Shown here one piece after another: positions 52,222 to 63,270 of a DNA stretch of 64,000 bases. Below the pieces are notes generated by a model. It saw nothing but the letters and a program-made list of their open reading frames with translations. It had not been told where the DNA came from and did no database searches. The stretch lies in assembly GCA_946122785.1 (NCBI GenBank), contig CAMGYJ010000008.1, positions 53,950,963 to 54,014,962 on the forward strand. Reading direction: 5' to 3'. Origin of the DNA: Linum tenue. Its lineage: Eukaryota > Streptophyta > Magnoliopsida > Malpighiales > Linaceae. Positions within the stretch are counted from its first letter, which is position 1, and every line of letters begins with the position of its first letter. The position numbers and the translations under genes were made by a program.

Positions 52222-53466
52222 TTACCGTCTTTTAGCTGGACGCCAGTAGGGTGGATACTCAGAGAGGTGAAGGAACAGGTGCCTAAAGAGCGGATCCACA
52301 TCGCTCTTGAGGTACAACTTCAGATGGTGGCCATGCACACGATGGGTGTGCCCACCAGCACTCGTCAACTCGACCTGGCCATCCGGCTGGATGCAAGCGA
52401 GTGAATACTCGGATGGCCAAGGTGGTCGAGGCTCAGGAGGCGGGACCAGCTCATAGTGGTCACCGGCTTTCTTTTGAGCAGGCTTAGCTACCTGCAGTTT
52501 CGGCCGCCACTCCTCCTTGATCTTTTCTTTCGGTAACGGAGTGGACGGGAGTGGCGGCGAAGATATGGGAGGGGGATCCTGCAAAATAGGAAGCACATAA
52601 GGATACACGATAGACTCGTGCTCCTTGTGAGAAACAACATGCAAAGGCGATGAAGAAGGGAGAGTATTAGCAATGGAAAATGTTATTCGCTCCTCGCCAT
52701 CCCTCAAGACTAAGGTCCCATCATGCACATCTATGAGAGCCTTGGCAGTGGCCAGGAAAGGCTTTCCTAGTATAAGGGGCACTTTTGTGTCTTCATTGAT
52801 GTCCAAGACAACAAAATCCACAGGATAAAAGAATCTGCCAACCTTAACCAGAAGGTCTTCCACTATGCCCCTAGGATGAACTATAGATCGGTCAGCTAGT
52901 TGAATACTCATCCTAGTTGCACTGGGTTCACCTAGGTCTAGTTTATTGAACAATTTATATGGTATCACATTAATACTAGCACCTAGATCCGCCAAGGACC
53001 TCTCTACATGCAATTTACCTATAGAGCACGGGATAGTAAAACTACCTGGGTCTTTCTGCTTCTGCGGAAGCTTGTTCTGCATAATGGTCGAGCACTCCTC
53101 ACTGAGCTCCACAGTGGCTAGCTCGCTCAGCCTCCGCTTCTTCGAGATAAGCTCCTTCAGGAACTTCGCGTACTTAGGCATTAGAGATAGTGCCTCCATG
53201 AAGGGCACTTGAACATGTATCTTCCTAAGCATGGACGAGAAGTTGCCGAACTCTGCCTCTAGCCTGTCTTTGTAAATCCTGGTGGGAAAATGGAGCTTAG
53301 GCTTATATTCAGACACTACTGGTTGTGGCTTTGGAGCTTGATCCTCTGGCTCCTTTTCCATCACCAGGTCTTCTTCCGGCTTTGGGGTGATCTGGGTCAC
53401 CTTCTTGGCACTCTTCTGCGGTGCATCCGCAGTCACAGTCCCACTTCTCAGCATAATGGCGTGCAA
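52222..53466 (-). CDS. Athila-like gag-protease fused to post-integrase tail
   Basis: An intact frame of 414 codons. Residues 1-70: gag/protease linker starting HAIMLRSGT, with KLHFPTRIYKDRLEAEF. Residues 70-145: FMEALSLMPKYAKFLKELIS and TMQNKLPQK-type block. Residues 145-265: protease, with LADLGASINVIPYKLF, RGIVEDLLVKVGRFFYPVDF and PLILGKPFLATAKALIDV. The usual catalytic DLGAS is kept. Residues 330-414: HYELVPPPEPRPPWPSEYSL.., VHGHHLKLYL, the tail normally found after integrase. About 1,200 residues of RT, RNase H and integrase are skipped without loss of frame. The first Met is internal to the original gag-pol. Confidence 0.85.
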   Translation of the reverse strand: MHAIMLRSGTVTADAPQKSAKKVTQITPKPEEDLVMEKEPEDQAPKPQPVVSEYKPKLHFPTRIYKDRLEAEFGNFSSMLRKIHVQVPFMEALSLMPKYAKFLKELISKKRRLSELATVELSEECSTIMQNKLPQKQKDPGSFTIPCSIGKLHVERSLADLGASINVIPYKLFNKLDLGEPSATRMSIQLADRSIVHPRGIVEDLLVKVGRFFYPVDFVVLDINEDTKVPLILGKPFLATAKALIDVHDGTLVLRDGEERITFSIANTLPSSSPLHVVSHKEHESIVYPYVLPILQDPPPISSPPLPSTPLPKEKIKEEWRPKLQVAKPAQKKAGDHYELVPPPEPRPPWPSEYSLACIQPDGQVELTSAGGHTHRVHGHHLKLYLKSDVDPLFRHLFLHLSEYPPYWRPAKRR

Positions 53467-54976
53467 CCTCTCCTTATGATTTCTGGGATTACTAGGGGTT
53501 GGCTAGGAAGTGTGCCGGCCGGTCTGGAAGCAAGGGCATCTGCCAGGTGCCCGATCTTGGTGTCCATATCCTGCAGGAGTGCCTGCTGGTTTCTCTGGCC
53601 AGCTTCAATCTCCATGAATTTGCATGCAGCCACTTCCATGAATTGCTCCAATTTATTGAACTTTTGGGTACTATTGCTGGCCAAGGTAGTCATAAGATCC
53701 CTCAATTCTGACACGGGATCGCCCGGTGATGGGACTGAAGGAGATGCACCAGGCTGCTGGTACTACTGCTGTGGGGGCTGTTGAAAAGCCTGCCCCTGTC
53801 TGGGCTGATAAAATGGTTGTTATTGGTGTATCTGGCCTGAGCGAGGCTGGTATGACTGCCTCTAGTTTTGAAAACTAGCTGCAGGAGCTTGGAAACCAGG
53901 TGGCCTCGGATTGCTGTTGCCACTCCAGGAGAAATTTGGATGCTAGCGCCATCCCTCATTGTAGGTATTACTGTACGGGTCGTTGCGCTTGACATTGTTG
54001 ATGAAGTTCACTTGCTCCTGGGGCGTACTAGACTCACGCATGGCCTGGCAATCCTCCACAGTATGATGGGTGCTCTCGCACCACTTGCAGTGCATCGCCT
54101 GCTGCTGTCCTGTCCCCGGAACCATCCCATTCTGATCGATGGCTGAGACCAGTTTAGACACAACCTGCATCAAATCAGAAGAGTGGGTGCCCACAGTATG
54201 TACACCTCGGTTTGGTGCACTCCTCGACCTCCTAGCAGTGCCCCAACCATACCCTTTCTCTGCCATCTCCTCAAAGAGCTGATTCAACTGCGGAGGCGTC
54301 TTGGTCATCATGTTCCCACCACAAACCGAATCAATCAGCTGCTTGTCCTCTAGGAAGAGGGCGTGGTAAAAGGTGCCCACCTTGAAAGCATCATTGAAAC
54401 CATGATTGGGACACCTCAGGAAGAGACTGGTGTATCTATCCCATGTGTCCCGGATGGTCTCATCTTCATCCTGGGCAAAGTGGGTGATCTGCTTCTGCAA
54501 GTTCGCCATTTTTTACGGAGGATGATAGCGGGTGAGGAACTTGTCCGCCAGGCTGGCGAACGTGGTGATCGATCCGGGAGGCCTAGTGTCCAGCCACTCC
54601 TTGGCTTGCCCCTCTAGAGTAAATGGGAAGTACCTCAACTGGATGGCATCGGCTGGGACCCCATTTATCTTTATCTCATCGATGATCTCGTGGAACCGCC
54701 TCAGGTGTGATCAGGGGCACTCTCCCTCCTTTCCACGGAATACCATTGAGTCGCGCAGCATGGTGATGACAGAGGTACTCACCTCAAAGTTGTTGGGAGA
54801 AACTTGAGGGTGTTGGATGGGAGACCTCATGTCTGCGGCGCGGGCGGTCAAGTAATAGCCCATGGTTTGCTCCTCGGGAATGAGCACATCATTGTTCTGT
54901 GGTTCACCCATTTCTTCCTCCTCGGTGATGTGCAGTTGCTCCACATCTTCCTCTGCAGCCAGTCGTGCCTTTCGAA
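53448..54976 (-). pseudogene. Athila-like gag relic
   Basis: Segments: 54944-54711 (EEQTMGYYLTARAADMRSPI, NNFEV), stop, then 54700-54530 (AIQLRYFPFTLEGQAKEWLD, SLADKFLTRY), stop, then 54509-53943 (DETIRDTWDRYTSLFLRCPN, FYHALFLEDKQLIDSVCGGN, PPQLNQLFEEMAEKGY, and the knuckle-like CKWCESTHHTVEDC), stops, then 53714-53448. Shape and order match plant Athila gag. About four stops or frameshifts disrupt it. Confidence 0.88.
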
Positions 54977-55760
54977 TCCCAAGTCATTACAATCAAGATC
55001 CCTAACACATGGAACTAGGGTTCTTCATACCCAAGTGAGAGAAGGTTCTACTCCATAGAGAGAGAGAGGACAACAAAAATCAGAGTAGTCATACTCATAC
55101 ATATGAGGAAAATCTGCTCTGGGATGATGATCTTCACTCCTATGATGATCTCCAAGCTCGATTGATGAAACCCAGCTCTAAAATCACCTCTAGGATGTGT
55201 TCTTCGCACTCTCTCTCTCTCTAAAACTCTGTTTTTACTCCAAAAGTTGATTCACTCTCCTTTGCCTCAAAATTGGGTTAAAACCCAGAATTTCCCGACC
55301 ACACGGCCAGGCCACACGGCCGTGTGGCCTTCCAGTCTGCCCGTGTGGATGTCAAAACGCGGCGTTTCACTTAGCGGTCCTCAGGTACGCTGCACGACCA
55401 GAAGCACACGGCCGTGTGGATTTCCAGTCTGGCCGTGTGAGCTCCCTGGACTTTCCACACGACCACAAGGGGTCCCCTACACGGCCAGTGCGATTTGTCC
55501 ATTCAAAGTGATGCCACACGGCCAAGTCACACGGCCGTGTGGAATTTAGGTCTGCCCGTGTGGAATTTACAGCTTTCCGTCAAACGTCCCAACTTCGTCC
55601 AATCGACCCCGAACTTGTGCCCAAACCTTCTTTCACGTACTAGGACATGAAATATCACAAACAAGAACAACCTATCGTGAAATAGGCCTAAAACACGAGA
55701 GATGAGACTCAAACGGTACAGGAATGGTGGATAAAAACATGTGTATATATCAAGTCATCA
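54977..55760 (-). repeat. 5' LTR remnant of the Athila-like element
   Basis: Starts TGATGACTTGATATATACAC at 55760, the same start as the LTR at 5670 in opposite orientation. It contains the GGTTGTTCTTGTTTGTGAT backbone and many ACACGGCCGTGT words (55295-55560). Homology with the 5670 LTR ends at about 54977 inside the TTGATTGTAATGACTT segment, so the last third and the PBS are deleted. Confidence 0.88.
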
Positions 55761-57089
55761 GCTCTCCACAAAACCGCCATTGAAATCTCTTACCAACTGA
55801 CGGAAGGAGCTGCCCAAAGATCTGTAAATCTGCCTTTCCTGCAATTCTGGTTCGGTTCATTCTCCACAGAGAAGTGAACAGTAATAAGGAAAAATAGTTA
55901 AACCTAAAATTAAAATTACATGGAAATGATCAAATGAAAGATGAAAAAGGAGTCGGTGTCAGAGCCGTTCCAGGAGGAAGAGAACGAGATTATGTCGGGC
56001 GACCTGAGGGCACGACCCTGCCCCAAATTAGAACCCGCAGACTGCTGCCTCTTGTGGAAACGACGATGAGGCAACGACAATGGCTAGGGCACCGGAAGCG
56101 CCGCCTCGATTGGTTAGACCCGTCGCTCGGAGGAGACGACAACTTTCTCCAAGGAATCCGACGACACCGGTTAGGAACTCGAAAGCCGCTCGGTCAAAAA
56201 CTTGAGCTCATCGGCGCTGAGATGCCACAGCTTCCTCTGCCTCGTAAGCCTCATATGGGTGAACTACGGTCCACTGTGCCGTAAGTCACTTGTTTACTAA
56301 CAATCAGCCAAGAAGAAGGAAGGAAGGAAATAAGGATGATTGGGTTTTTTTGGTCACCTGCACCTCCCCTACACTCGATTGACCAGTCGGCTCTCCTTGC
56401 AGGCTCTGCTGGAGTGAAGAAAGGGAGGAAGAAGAATCGTGCGACCAGAGGAAAGAAGAAGGGGAATCGGTCTTTTCTCAAAAGAAAAAAGAAAAACTTA
56501 AAGAAAACTAAAATATAGTGGGCTCCGTCCTTTTCCGCGTCGGCTGCCTTGGTGGGTCGGGTATCTGGCTGACTCAGCCTTTTTTTCGGCCCAGTCAGAG
56601 TTTTCGTTTGCCACGTCATAAAAATCTGACGCCGTTAACGGAGTCTGACGGAGGCTAACGGCCAGTGGCTACGGTGAAATGTTTTGTAACGTTAGGGACC
56701 AATAAGCAAGGTTTGTAATTCGAGTGGCAAATGTGAAATTTTTATGTAATTCGAGTGACCAATCACGTAATTCACCCTCACAACGATGATCAAAAAGTGG
56801 TCCCAAGGTGATCCAATTGGGCCCAAGTGGCTTGTGTTCCAAATCTTTGCTACATGCACTTTGCTGGTGTGTTGAAAGAATGAAACAATAGAATATTCGA
56901 AGATAAGTTTTTTTTTTAAATCACAATATAATGTAAATCATTATATTTAAATAAAGATGAAAAGGTTAAGATGTAATTAGTCACCTAATTTTCCATGGTA
57001 TCTAAACTACTATGCATGGGAAAGGAAATGAACAGGTGCTATCTCAGCGAACAAAACCTATTATTAGTCTTAACACCTCAATCACCAAG
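55761..57089. other. Intergenic, no clear gene
   Basis: 55930-56280 has a GC-rich stretch with an open + strand frame of no recognisable content. On the - strand KLWHLSADELKFLTERLSS is readable (56240-56180), possibly a decayed exon, but unsupported. 56620-56780 resembles a MULE TIR (GACGCCGTTAACGGAGTCTGACGG). The rest is AT-rich. The target duplication CCAAG of the next element is at 57085-57089. Confidence 0.35.
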
Positions 57090-57253
57090 TGTTAGTATAT
57101 AGAGTAGTTATGCATACAAATTGTAATGTTTGTTTAATTCAGGTACTCTATTGTAATTAATTAGTTTAATAGAACTGATATAAATATTGTAAACAGAATA
57201 TTATAAATTAACTTTTGGTGAAATAAAATAGAACTGTTTTCTCTCTCATAACA
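57090..57253 (+). repeat. copia 5' LTR
   Basis: 164 bp, TG...CA. It differs from the 3' LTR by a handful of substitutions, a 5-bp indel and an 8-bp insertion near the 3' LTR end. Confidence 0.95.
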
Positions 57254-57265
57254 TGGTATCAGAGC
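57254..57265 (+). promoter_or_regulatory. Primer-binding site, initiator Met-tRNA
   Basis: TGGTATCAGAGC directly adjacent to the 5' LTR, the standard copia PBS. Confidence 0.95.
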
Positions 57266-57341
57266 AAACACGTTTCTCTGACTAGTTTCTTTCGCTTCTG
57301 CTATCCAAATCCAGGGTTTCCGTTTCTCAAAGCCTTCTCCA

Positions 57342-58215
57342 ATGGCGACTTCTTCGTCTTTCCGACCACCTCTTCCTCTCGCAGTGACTATCTCGCCTAA
57401 TCATCCATACTACATCAGCTCCGGTGATTCCTCGACGACACAGCTCGTGTCAATCGTGCTTACCGGGCCGAATTACCACTCTTGGGCGAGGTCCATGCGT
57501 TTTGGTCTTCTATCGAAGAACAAGCTCACCTTCATCGATCCTGCAGTTGCGACGCCGCCGCCCTGTGATCCTCTCTACTCCGCTTGGCAGCAGTGTGACA
57601 CAATGGTGCTTGGCTGGATTATCCGTTCGTTGGCTCCAGACATCGGACAGAGCGTTCTCTGGCTCAACTCGGCGGTCGAGGTCTGGAGAGATCTCAGCGA
57701 GCGTTTCAACATCATCGATCTTGTTCGCATTGCCGACTTGCAGGACGAGGTCTTCAACCTCAAGCAGGTCAGTATATCTGTGAGTGAGTTCTTTACCAAG
57801 CTTAGGGTTCTTTGGGATGAATTGATGACATATCGTCCAATTAGGTCTTGCTTGTGTGTTCCGAAGTGTTCTTGTGCTGAGTATGCTAGATCTGACTAGA
57901 TTATTCGGTTCTTGAGAGGTCTTGGAGCGGATTTTGAGTCTGTTCGTTCTTCGATCTTGTTGATGGATCCTCTTCCTCCTATCAACAAGGTTTTCTCCAT
58001 GATAGTCCAGTTTGAGCGTCAGAACAAGGTCTCCAATACTGTTAGTTCCAATCAATTAGCTTGTGCAGTCCAAAACAACCAGTAGAGGGGAAATAATCAG
58101 TCTAATTTCTAAACATCCTGTCTGTTCTTTCTGTGGTTTGACTGGTCATACTATAGATAAGTGCTTTAAGAAGCATGGTTACCCCCTGGTTACAAAGGCA
58201 GGTCTAGGGTTAATG
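57342..58215 (+). pseudogene. copia gag
   Basis: Begins MATSSSFRPPLPLAVTISPN, a typical Ale-type start. UBN2-like gag core: LTGPNYHSWARSMRFGLLSK, AWQQCDTMVLGWIIRSL, SVLWLNSAVEVWRDLSERF, VSEFFTKLRVLWDEL. A stop at 57897 splits the frame. It continues IIRFLRGLGADFESVRSSIL and a CCHC knuckle (CSFCGLTGHTIDKC, about 58125-58170) in shifted frames. Confidence 0.93.
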
Positions 58216-58871
58216 CTGTAGTGAGTGATCATACAGATGTCTCTGTTTCCATTGAGAACGGAAGTCAAGCTTCTGATTCGATTGTTCTTACGCAACAACA
58301 GTATCGAGCTTTGGTTGCTCAACAATTCTCTGTGAGTCAACCATCAGCTGTCTCTCATGTCCCAGAGGCTAATGCTTTCACAACGGGTGCTACTTTTGAG
58401 TCTTCGGCATCTGCTTCTTCTTCAAGAGGTAAGTATGTTCTAGCCAATAGCACTGTGAAAGTAGATATGGTTTCTTGGGTCATAGACAGTGGGGCTTCTG
58501 ATCATGTCATATCTAGATTAGAGTATTTTAGTTCTTATTCTGCTGTTAATGGTATTAACGTTTCACTTCCAAATGGTACAAAAGTACAAGTCACACATAT
58601 TGGTACTATTGCCTTGTTTGGTTCATTAGAACTTAGGAATGTTCTCTATATTCCTTTGTTTGGCTTCAACCTAATCTCTGTAGACAGATTAACCAAGGAT
58701 ACAGCTTGTTCCTTGACATTTTTTCACAATCATTGCAGTATTCAGGATCTGGTCTCCCGCAAGATGATTGGTACAGCTAGAGAGTCTGGTGGGCTTTACT
58801 GCTTCACAGCTGATTCCAACAGCCCATCCTGTCTTACTGACCCAAATCACTGCCCCTGCACTAGAATCTAG
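58216..58871 (+). pseudogene. copia protease
   Basis: Aspartic protease with WVIDSGASDHVIS (catalytic DSG intact) at about residue 90 of the frame at 58221, then VSLPNGTKVQVTHIGTI, LRNVLYIPLFGFNLISVDRL. The frame ends at 58871 before the integrase zinc finger. HDIDICHYRLGHAS (GAG-pre-integrase) is readable in another frame at about 58905-58955. Confidence 0.93.
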
Positions 58872-59818
58872 ATTGATGTCTGTTGTTTTTTTATTCAACT
58901 ATTCATGACATTGATATTTGCCATTATCGACTTGGACATGCTTCATGTAATCCTTAGCAAACTATTATGTCTAAGAATAGTAGTGTTACTTCTGTTAAAC
59001 ACAAACATTGTTCTGTTTGTCCCATGGCCAAACAGAAATGCTTGCCATTCATGGAAAGTGATTCTCATGCTCTTGCTTTGTTTGATTTGGTCCACATTGA
59101 CATATGGGGTCCATATGGTGTTACCTCTGACCTCTGTAGATGGTTATCGATATTTTTAACAATATTTGATGATTTCTCACAAAACACTTGGGTCTATCTG
59201 ATGCATAAGAAGTCTGAAGCACGTGAATTGTTAGTTTTCTTTATTAGTTACGTTCAAACTCAATATAATCTCAAACCTAAGGTTATTCGATCTGACAATG
59301 GCCTTGAGTTTCATATGCCTTCCTTTTATAGTTCTTTAGGAATAGTACATCAGACTACATGTGTTGCATCCTCACATCAAAACGGTCGGGTGGAGCACAA
59401 GCAGCAGCACATCATTGTTGTTGCTCGTGCCTTGTTATTTCAGTCTTTTATTCCTTCAAAATTCTGGAGTCATGCTGTCTTACATCCTACGTTCTTAATA
59501 AATCGACTACCAAGTCATGTCTTAGATAATAAGTCTCCATATGAGTTGTTGCATCAATCTGTTCCTGATTATTCTAATTTCCGTGTGTTTGGTTGTTCAG
59601 TTTACATGTGTACTTTACCACACAATCGACCAAAGTTTGAGCCTAGAGCTCAGCCTTGCATATTTCTAGGATTTCCATTTGCTACTAAAGGCTGTAAACT
59701 GTACAATCTAGTTACATCATCTTTGTGTGAGTCTAGTGATGTAGTATTTCATGGAAAAAAAATCCATATTTTTCCAAAGATTTTTCTCACGACTCTTCTA
59801 ATTTTTTGTTTCCAATAA
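58872..59818 (+). pseudogene. copia integrase
   Basis: HxxxH-CxxC start split by a frameshift (HYRLGHAS, then HKHCSVCPMAKQ). The core has all three acidic residues: VHIDIWGPYG, VIRSDNGLEF and NGRVEHKQQH. The C-terminal part contains SPYELLHQSVPDYSNFRVFG and CIFLGFPFATKGCKLYN. 283 codons open from 58967, ending at 59818. Confidence 0.93.
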
Positions 59819-60900
59819 TTTCTGTTTCGTCAATGGATGGTACTACATCTCATGATGTTAGTGCTAATCCAGATTCTTCTACCGTTTCGGCACCCGACCT
59901 ACATCCTTCTTCTGATTCTACTTCCTCCTCTGTTTCGAATAATAATGATGATGGAGTTGCTCCTCCTGAGTACCCTCCATTATTTGATGATGAACCAGAA
60001 TGTTTACCTCCTCGAAAGAGGCAACCTCCTCTTAAATTGTGTGATTATGTATGTAATTCAGTGTTTGATTCTCCTGTTTCATATCCATTATCTTCTGTTT
60101 TATCTTCAAACAGACTTGCTAACCATCATTCCAAGTTTGCTTTAGCTGTTTCTGCTGTTGTAGTACCTAAAACATACATGGAAGCTTCTCAAGATGAGAA
60201 ATGGAATGCAGCTATGGATCTGGAAATAGATGCTCTTCTTCGAACCAATACTTTCACAGTTGTGCCGAAGCCACCAAAGGAAAACCCCATTGGTAACAAA
60301 TGGGTTTACAAGGTAATATTTTATTCCGATTTAATGGCCGAGCGAGAAAAAGCTCGACTTGTCGCCAAAGGTTATACACAAACACCAGGCATAGATTACT
60401 TAGATACCTTTTCTCCAGTAGCTAAGTTAACTACTGTCCGGTCTTTACTTGCTTTAGCTTCCATAAAAGGCTGTCATTTACATCAACTAGATGTAAATAA
60501 TGCCTTCCTTCACGGAGATTTAGTTGAGGATGTTTATATGAAACTTCCATTGGGTCTGAAAATTTCAGGTGACACTTCTAATCTGGTTTGTAAACTAAAT
60601 AAGTCCCTTTATGGACTTAAACAAGCTAGTCGACAATGGAATCACAGGTTAACAGAATTTCTTTTACAAGCTGGATATACTCAATCCAAAGCAGACTATT
60701 CTTTGTTTACAAAACACCAAGATGGTTAGTTCCTTGTTGTTTTGGTTTATGTTGATGATATTATATTAGCTGGTGATTTCTTAAGTGAAATAGAGTCCCT
60801 ACAAAAGAAGTTAGATGATGCCTTTAAGATCAAAGATCTCGGCAACCTTAAATAGTTTTTCGGTCTCGAAATAGCTAAAAATAAAATAGGGATTTCCATT
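59819..60900 (+). pseudogene. copia reverse transcriptase
   Basis: Frame 59806-60729 then, after one stop, 60733-60855. Motifs: EIDALLRTNTFTVVPKPP, NKWVYKV, KARLVAKGYTQTPGIDYLDT, FSPVAKLTTVRSLLALAS, HQLDVNNAFLHGDL, LNKSLYGLKQASRQW, VLVYVDDIILAGD (catalytic YVDD intact), IKDLGNLK. Two in-frame stops (60729 and 60855) are the main lesions. Confidence 0.95.
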
Positions 60901-61549
60901 TGTCAACGTAAGTATGTCCTAGACTTGTTAAATGATTCTGGTTTACTTGGAGCCAAACCTGTGGCCACTCCTTGTAATCCAGGATTTAGACTTTCGATTA
61001 AATCTGGTACTCTTTTAGAGGATTCCTCTGTATACAGAAGGTTGGTTGGGCGTTTATTGTACAAGTGCAATACACGTCCTAATATTGCTTTTGATGTTCA
61101 CATTCATATGGCAGCTGCTCATCGTGTTTTACATTACCTGAAAGGGTCCCCTGGACTTTGTTTATTCTTTCCATCACACACTGACTTGTCTCTTAAGGCG
61201 TTTTCTGACAGTGACTGGGCAGGCTGTCTAGATTCTCGAAGATCCACAATTGGGTTCTGTGTCTTCTTGGGTGGTTCTTTGATACCATGGCGGTCCAAGA
61301 AGCAACAAACAATCTCTCGATCATCAACCGAGGCTGAGTATCGAGCCATGGCTAATCTTACATGCGAAATTCAGTGGCTTAATTATCTTTTTGCAGACTT
61401 AGGACTTTTGTTCACTAAGCCTACTGCCATGTTTTCTGATAGTCAATCTGCCATTAGAATAGGGGATTTTTCCAATAATAGCACGTTTTAAAAAAAAAGT
61501 TACAAAACTAGCACCAATTCGAAAATATTGACAGAAATAGCACCAATTT

Positions 61550-61870
61550 TAATGGAACGCACCCCTAAGGTGCATTTTATAAGTAAACCGCACCTCACAG
61601 GTGTGTTTTACATATAAACCGCACCTTAGGGGTGTGTTCCAAGCCACGTCAGCACAAGAAACGCAGCCCCAAGATGCGTTCTTCAGATTCTGTGGAACGG
61701 TCTTGAAGACCGTTGGATGGGGGCACGATCTGAGCGCTGAACGCGCGCCAGTGGAGCGATCCGCGCCACGGATCGGGGAACGCATCGCCGAGGTGCGGTC
61801 AACTCTCGGGAAACGCAAACCACCTCGGAAATGTGCGGTTTCCATGAGGGCAAAATTACCCGACCGCCCC
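61550..61870. repeat. Left hairpin-rich cluster
   Basis: Repeated (A/T)AACCGCACC and GGTGTG/GGTGCGGTT words: GCACCCCTAAGGTGC, ACCGCACCTCACAGGTGTG, ACCGCACCTTAGGGGTGTG, and weaker forms to 61850. Confidence 0.8.
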
Positions 61871-62104
61871 TGGAGGGTGCGGTCTGTTGGGTATAAATAC
61901 CCCATTCCCCTCTCATTTCTTCACACCACAACCCATTCTTCATTCTCTCTCTAGATTTTATCTCTCTAAACCCTCCCCTCCCAAAAGCCTAGGAAATAGA
62001 AGTCTGTTGGTTGCGGCTAAGTCCGATCTGCCATCAGAAAATATTTCTTAGGTTTTTTCCTCAAAACCCGCCGAGCCGAACCTCTGTCCGAATTTCCCAA
62101 AAAA

Positions 62105-62365
62105 ATGGCCGATTGGTGGCAAGGAGAGGGAGTTTATGTCGATGAATTTCAAGCGGTACGTACTCATTATTCTGCTTTAATTTTTGTTGTTGTTATAAGC
62201 TTTTTAATTAATCTATGTACTAACCTCGTTGTTATTTTCTCGTAGGTTGGGGAGGACGTGGATATATACAACCAACGGTATTATCTCGAGCAAGGACCGT
62301 TGGATCCAACCGACTTGTACGACCAACCCAACCATCGGTCAAGGGATGTTTGGAACGATCACCCG
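62105..62365 (+). pseudogene. Plant-mobile-domain-like N-terminal relic, two exons
   Basis: Predicted exon 1 is 62105-62155 (MADWWQGEGVYVDEFQA, then GTACGT). Exon 2 is 62246-62365 after CTCGTAG, encoding 40 residues including LEQGPLDPTDLYDQPNHRSR and DVWN. GP(L/I)DPT.LYDQ..H.S..VW is the start I associate with transposon-borne plant mobile domain (MAIN-like / PP7 long form homolog) proteins. Beyond 62490 frames such as KWGFKRLSYPPITWEN are compatible but broken. The catalytic or core part of the domain is absent. Its place inside a MULE-like element agrees with known transposon association of this domain. Confidence 0.4.
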
Positions 62366-62939
62366 GTACATACAATTCTTCACCATTTGTCCTTCTTTTA
62401 TTTTGTTAATGTATTTAGTGTAATATAAAATAAATTTATGTTGATTTTTTAATCGTGTTGGTTGTTTTCAATAATTTAATCGAATACATAGCGCCACTTA
62501 GTTCGACTCTTTATAAAGAGATGCACGTCTAAGGAAATGGGGTTTTAAGCGATTATCATATCCTCCCATTACCTGGGAAAATCGGGTATTAAGAGATCCT
62601 CGGATCCCCCCTTTGATGGAGGTCTTCAAGCAGCGGTCTAGTAGCGACCTTTATCTTCTGAAAATTGCCACCGACGTAGGTGGCCCCCTTTCCGGTCTCT
62701 TCCGTGTAACCATTCCACCATAAGTCTAGCGTGAACTTTTGGAATGCCATCTGCGATAAAACCGTAGTTCAGTTAATATCATAAAAATCAAAAATAAAAA
62801 ATAACACTAAAACGTAATACAAAATAAACTTACGAGTTAACGATAATCGCAAAACTACTAAAGAAATATAGAGCTACAAGAGAAAATTGAAAAGGGAGAA
62901 GGAGAGGTGTGAAGAGAAATGGTTTTTCGGAAAGCCTTT

Positions 62940-63270
62940 TATAGGCAAAATCACTGATGAAAACCGCACCTTAGAGGTGCGGTTTTCGTCTGCCATGCAG
63001 GCCCATGCAGACCCACGTCTGTTGTTCTGCATGGAATGTTGGAAATAATTGACCAAAACCGCACCTTGGGGGTGCGGTTTGAGTGGCAAAACCGCACCAT
63101 GAAGATGCGATTTTGTTTGGGAGAAGCAAACCGCAGCTTCATTGTGCGGTTTAAGTAGGTCAGACCTAAAAACGCACCTCGGCCAAGCGGTTTAAGTAGG
63201 TCAGACCTAAAACCGCTTGGCCAAGATGCGGTTTATATATAAAACGCACCTCTAAGGTGCGGTCCATAAA
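62940..63270. repeat. Right hairpin-rich cluster
   Basis: At least six words of the form AACCGCACC-(4-8 nt)-GGTGCGGTT, for example ACCGCACCTTAGAGGTGCGGT (62962-62985) and ACCGCACCTTGGGGGTGCGGT (63059-63080). A direct repeat AAGTAGGTCAGACCTAAAA occurs at about 63151 and 63194. Nearby CTTGGCCAAG-type palindromes add to the pattern. Confidence 0.85.

Larger units (their letters stand above)
51386..55760 (-). mobile_element. Athila-like Ty3 element, pol-deleted
   Basis: On the - strand: truncated 5' LTR (55760-54977), gag (54976-53448, frameshifted), gag-protease joined to the post-integrase tail in one open frame (53466-52222), and a 3' untranslated region (52220-51386). No 3' LTR is visible: the Sirevirus-like relic begins at 51385. 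The LTR-gag junction at about 54977 lacks the PBS and leader. RT, RNase H and integrase are deleted. Confidence 0.85.

Noticed and set aside
55934..56284. 116-codon + strand frame as a gene
   Set aside because: Arg-rich, without motif or neighbours. The opposite strand shows a slightly more protein-like phrase, but that too is unsupported.
57424..58055. Second-frame and reverse-strand ORFs of 119-181 codons
   Set aside because: Shadows of the copia gag gene, whose motifs are only in the frame starting at 57342.
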